64,000 nucleotides of DNA from NCBI GenBank assembly GCA_037783415.1, contig JAZGTN010000024.1, positions 124,001 through 188,000 of the forward strand. Direction: 5' to 3'. This DNA comes from Leptasterias polaris. Lineage: Eukaryota; Echinodermata; Asteroidea; Forcipulatida; Asteriidae. The position numbers and the translations under genes were made by a program. Below the pieces are notes generated by a model. The model was given only the letters and a program-made list of their open reading frames with translations, was not told the DNA's origin and did not search any database. How positions within the stretch are numbered: the first letter of the stretch is position 1; every line of letters begins with the position of its first letter. Shown here piece by piece: positions 61,534 through 64,000 of this stretch.

Positions 61534-61700
61534 GCTTCCACAACATGCTATCCGAGTAGCACACTTCAACCTGTTATTGACTATGAGGTCAGATAGCTGA
61601 TTAAACGAAACTGATGTAAGGGAGAGCTCGTTATTGTGTTCAGGAAGAGTAAAATGATTCCCACCCTCTAAGATTTCAATAAACACACAACACAACATAT
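61534..61700 (+). repeat. Dispersed 165-bp repeat, copy 2, followed by (AT)n
   Basis: Second copy of the repeat at 60541-60715, about 1 kb away. It runs into an (AT)n tract at 61698-61714. Confidence 0.85.
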
Positions 61701-61714
61701 ATATATATATATAT

Positions 61715-63904
61715 GTTTTCAAAACAGGAACACATGTAACTTTATACTACATAAATATGTGTATCAGTTTTGAAAACCCATAAATTTCCTGATTTCAAAG
61801 GAACTTCGTCAAAAATATGTTTAATGTGACCATAACATGGAAAACAAAAAAAGGAAAGTCTAGACCTATAAAGCTCCTTGCACAAAATTATTTTGAAATG
61901 AAAAACTTGAACGATGTACACTCGTCGGCTGATTACTTTAAGATCCTCATAAGGTATCGATTTCCTCTTGTTCCACTCTGAGTAAAAACTATTAATTACC
62001 CTCAGATATAAAGCACTGTAGGCAAGGGAGCCAGTTAGCTTCATAATGTCTTCAGATAAACAGACATAGTGGGCATAAAGAACAGTAATCTTAGATTGCT
62101 TCTTAACGTGACACTCTGCTCTCTTTTGTTATACAATCCCAGCCATGCTGATGTCATACATAACACAGTTCCAATGCCTGCATTACCAGAAGATTACACA
62201 AATGGAGGCGTAATTCACATAAAGGGCCATTCAGATGATCAATTGCTTCAAAATGTTGATCTAAAACAAACCAAAATTTGACACACATAACCAACATTTT
62301 TGATTTTTAAACATTGACAGACTACATAGTTTACCCTATACACTGATGAACAAAGTAATGCCTCAAATGAAGAAAGTTTTTTTTAGATCAATGTTCTCCC
62401 AGCTCAGGAGTTTTCAATGGCTTTTCCTGGCTTTCAAAACATAACTATGAAGTTGAGGATTTTTTGACCATCTTGCATCAGGCAATCGAAACAAGGCTGA
62501 CCAATAACAGACAGTACAGACAGGAGAGACGACCTGGAAAAGATTGCTGGGTACTCTCCCCTTTAATTTTGTTTGTCTTACTCTTATTTTAATTGCAAGC
62601 TCAATTTAAATTTTCAGCAATTTCTATAGACCAACCCACCCACTATTTTCGAAAAAAATCTTATTAATTTTCTAATAAGAAATTTGTAAACATTGAATAT
62701 TCTAAAAAGGGCCCATATTGGTCTAACTACTCATTTGACAAATTTTAATAGAAAACAGGCTTTAAAAAAAGTTCAAGCACGTTAATGTCACTTGATATAG
62801 ATTAATAACTCTTTGTGAAAGTAAATTTGTTCAGCAATAACCTTTGCCTCGAAACTTTGTGACAGGATTAAATTTTCTCCATGGCAGAAACCTCATTCAA
62901 TGAAATCTGGGAGATTAGTTACTAAATGTCTTTGCGATGAGACTGACTCGCTGACTAAAAAACTAACGGCATGTTATCAACATGAAGTGATTTTCTAAAT
63001 CGGGGAAAGGTTGAATCAGTTCATGTCGACAATTAAATCGCAGAGCGTATTTCATTTCATTTATTCTGGACGTGAAGCCAAGGATTCTCAGAAAAGCAAA
63101 CTTAATCACAGTACTAGCCAAGAACCCAAATAGAGAGAATACAAGGAAGTAAGTGTCAGTTTTAGATGTGGGAGGAAAAAACAGGCAAGAGATTTATTCT
63201 GGGAAAACATTACAAACAGTTTTTACTGCGATAGTCGCATTACATCAAGGGCGCGCGTGCCGACTCTCCATCGATTTGTCCTCGCCTGTGTAGCGTACAT
63301 GTATGTACATGTGCGCGCGCAGTCACTTCGAGCCTTCGAGCAGATCCCGGCAGAAAGGTTCATGAAAGGAGAAATTTGTTTGGTCAATGGTACGGGGGTT
63401 TAGTTTCATCAATACTATTAAATGACCAATCAAAACGAAGCTTATAAAACTCTGCATATCATGGTTGGTGAGCATTTTACGCCAGACGCAAGGGTACGAC
63501 TGTGTTTTGTGTATGTACAACACTGATCTCCATGAGAAACGCGTTGCAACACTCACGCCGCATTCACGTGTAAATCCCTTGAGGCAAAAAGGCTGTCAGC
63601 AAAATCGCAATGGTCCACTAATGAGACAATGTGTACAAGGTGCGGATTATTACTTGTTTGGCCCCCCAAAAAACGGTATATTATTAAAATGTATTATCCT
63701 CTTGGAGAAAGTTGATGAGCAATATGTGGATAGTTTTCTCAAAACGGTCAAAAGATCGTAGTAATATGGGGTTGTGTGAGATCACTATGGGGAAATTTAT
63801 GAATGCTGTGTGTGTGGGTTGTTCGTGTAAGCGCGTCCTACGGAAGATGCAACTAATATGTTTGTAATGACCCATGCACTCAGGTAGGGACTGAAAACCC
63901 AATC
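61715..63904. other. Copine intron; no gene recognised
   Basis: I looked for upstream copine exons on the minus strand (for example a GPTNFAP-type block) and found none. Frames at 61742-62044, 62069-62281 and 63465-63761 have no recognisable domain. Confidence 0.5.
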
Positions 63905-63975
63905 CATGTAGTGATTTGAACCGGGGTCCTAGAGGTGGAAGGCAGGAAAGATACCACTATGCCAACCGGACCCCC
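63905..63975 (-). mobile_element. tRNA-like sequence (GGTTGGCATAGTGGTA), probable SINE head
   Basis: The minus strand reads GGTCCGGTTGGCATAGTGGT, then CCTCTAGGACCCCGGTTCAA, with A-box and B-box features of a Glu/Gly-like tRNA. The anticodon region does not clearly pair, so a pseudogene or SINE head is more likely than a working tRNA. Confidence 0.5.
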
Positions 63976-64000
63976 CCCAATATGGGGTTAAGGGGGGAAG

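Overview
This window is animal nuclear DNA: genes are split by GT-AG introns, coding density is low, and repeats are abundant. The repeats (tRNA-headed SINEs, many short inverted-repeat elements, a TAGGCCTA-rich background) and the invertebrate-type calmodulin suggest an echinoderm, most likely a sea star. That placement rests on my memory of these repeat families and not on a search.

Four protein-coding genes are supported. (1) Calmodulin, minus strand, 3489-7235, is complete in six coding exons, the first carrying only the ATG. (2) Sialate O-acetylesterase (SIAE), plus strand, has nine supported exons from 13698 to 20723 and a weaker candidate signal-peptide exon at 12840. Its eighth supported exon carries an apparent one-base frameshift. 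(3) An AQP4-like aquaporin, minus strand, 25890-31277, is complete in three exons and 270 residues with both NPA motifs, and has a TATA box upstream. (4) The 3' end of a copine of the CPNE5/8/9 type, minus strand, has four exons between 42002 and 58963. The rest of that gene lies beyond the right edge. A possible fifth gene is marked only by an ATG followed directly by a GTAAGT donor on the minus strand at 1162-1164.

Layout: 1-3.5 kb holds the calmodulin 3' flank with a 77-bp tandem array. 3.5-7.4 kb is calmodulin, with a LINE fragment in intron 1. 7.4-12.8 kb is a repeat-dense gap with nested inverted repeats and a palindromic minisatellite. 12.8-21.2 kb is SIAE. 21.2-25.5 kb is a gap between SIAE and the aquaporin. 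25.5-31.4 kb is the aquaporin, with a 1.27-kb DNA transposon in intron 2. 31.4-42 kb is a gap with several TTAA-bounded elements. 42-64 kb is copine exons in very long introns full of SINEs, LINE remnants and inverted-repeat elements.

The four genes have unrelated roles (calcium sensing, sialic-acid deacetylation, water transport, calcium-dependent membrane binding) and do not form a functional cluster. The unusual content is in the mobile and palindromic DNA. No new multi-gene system was found.
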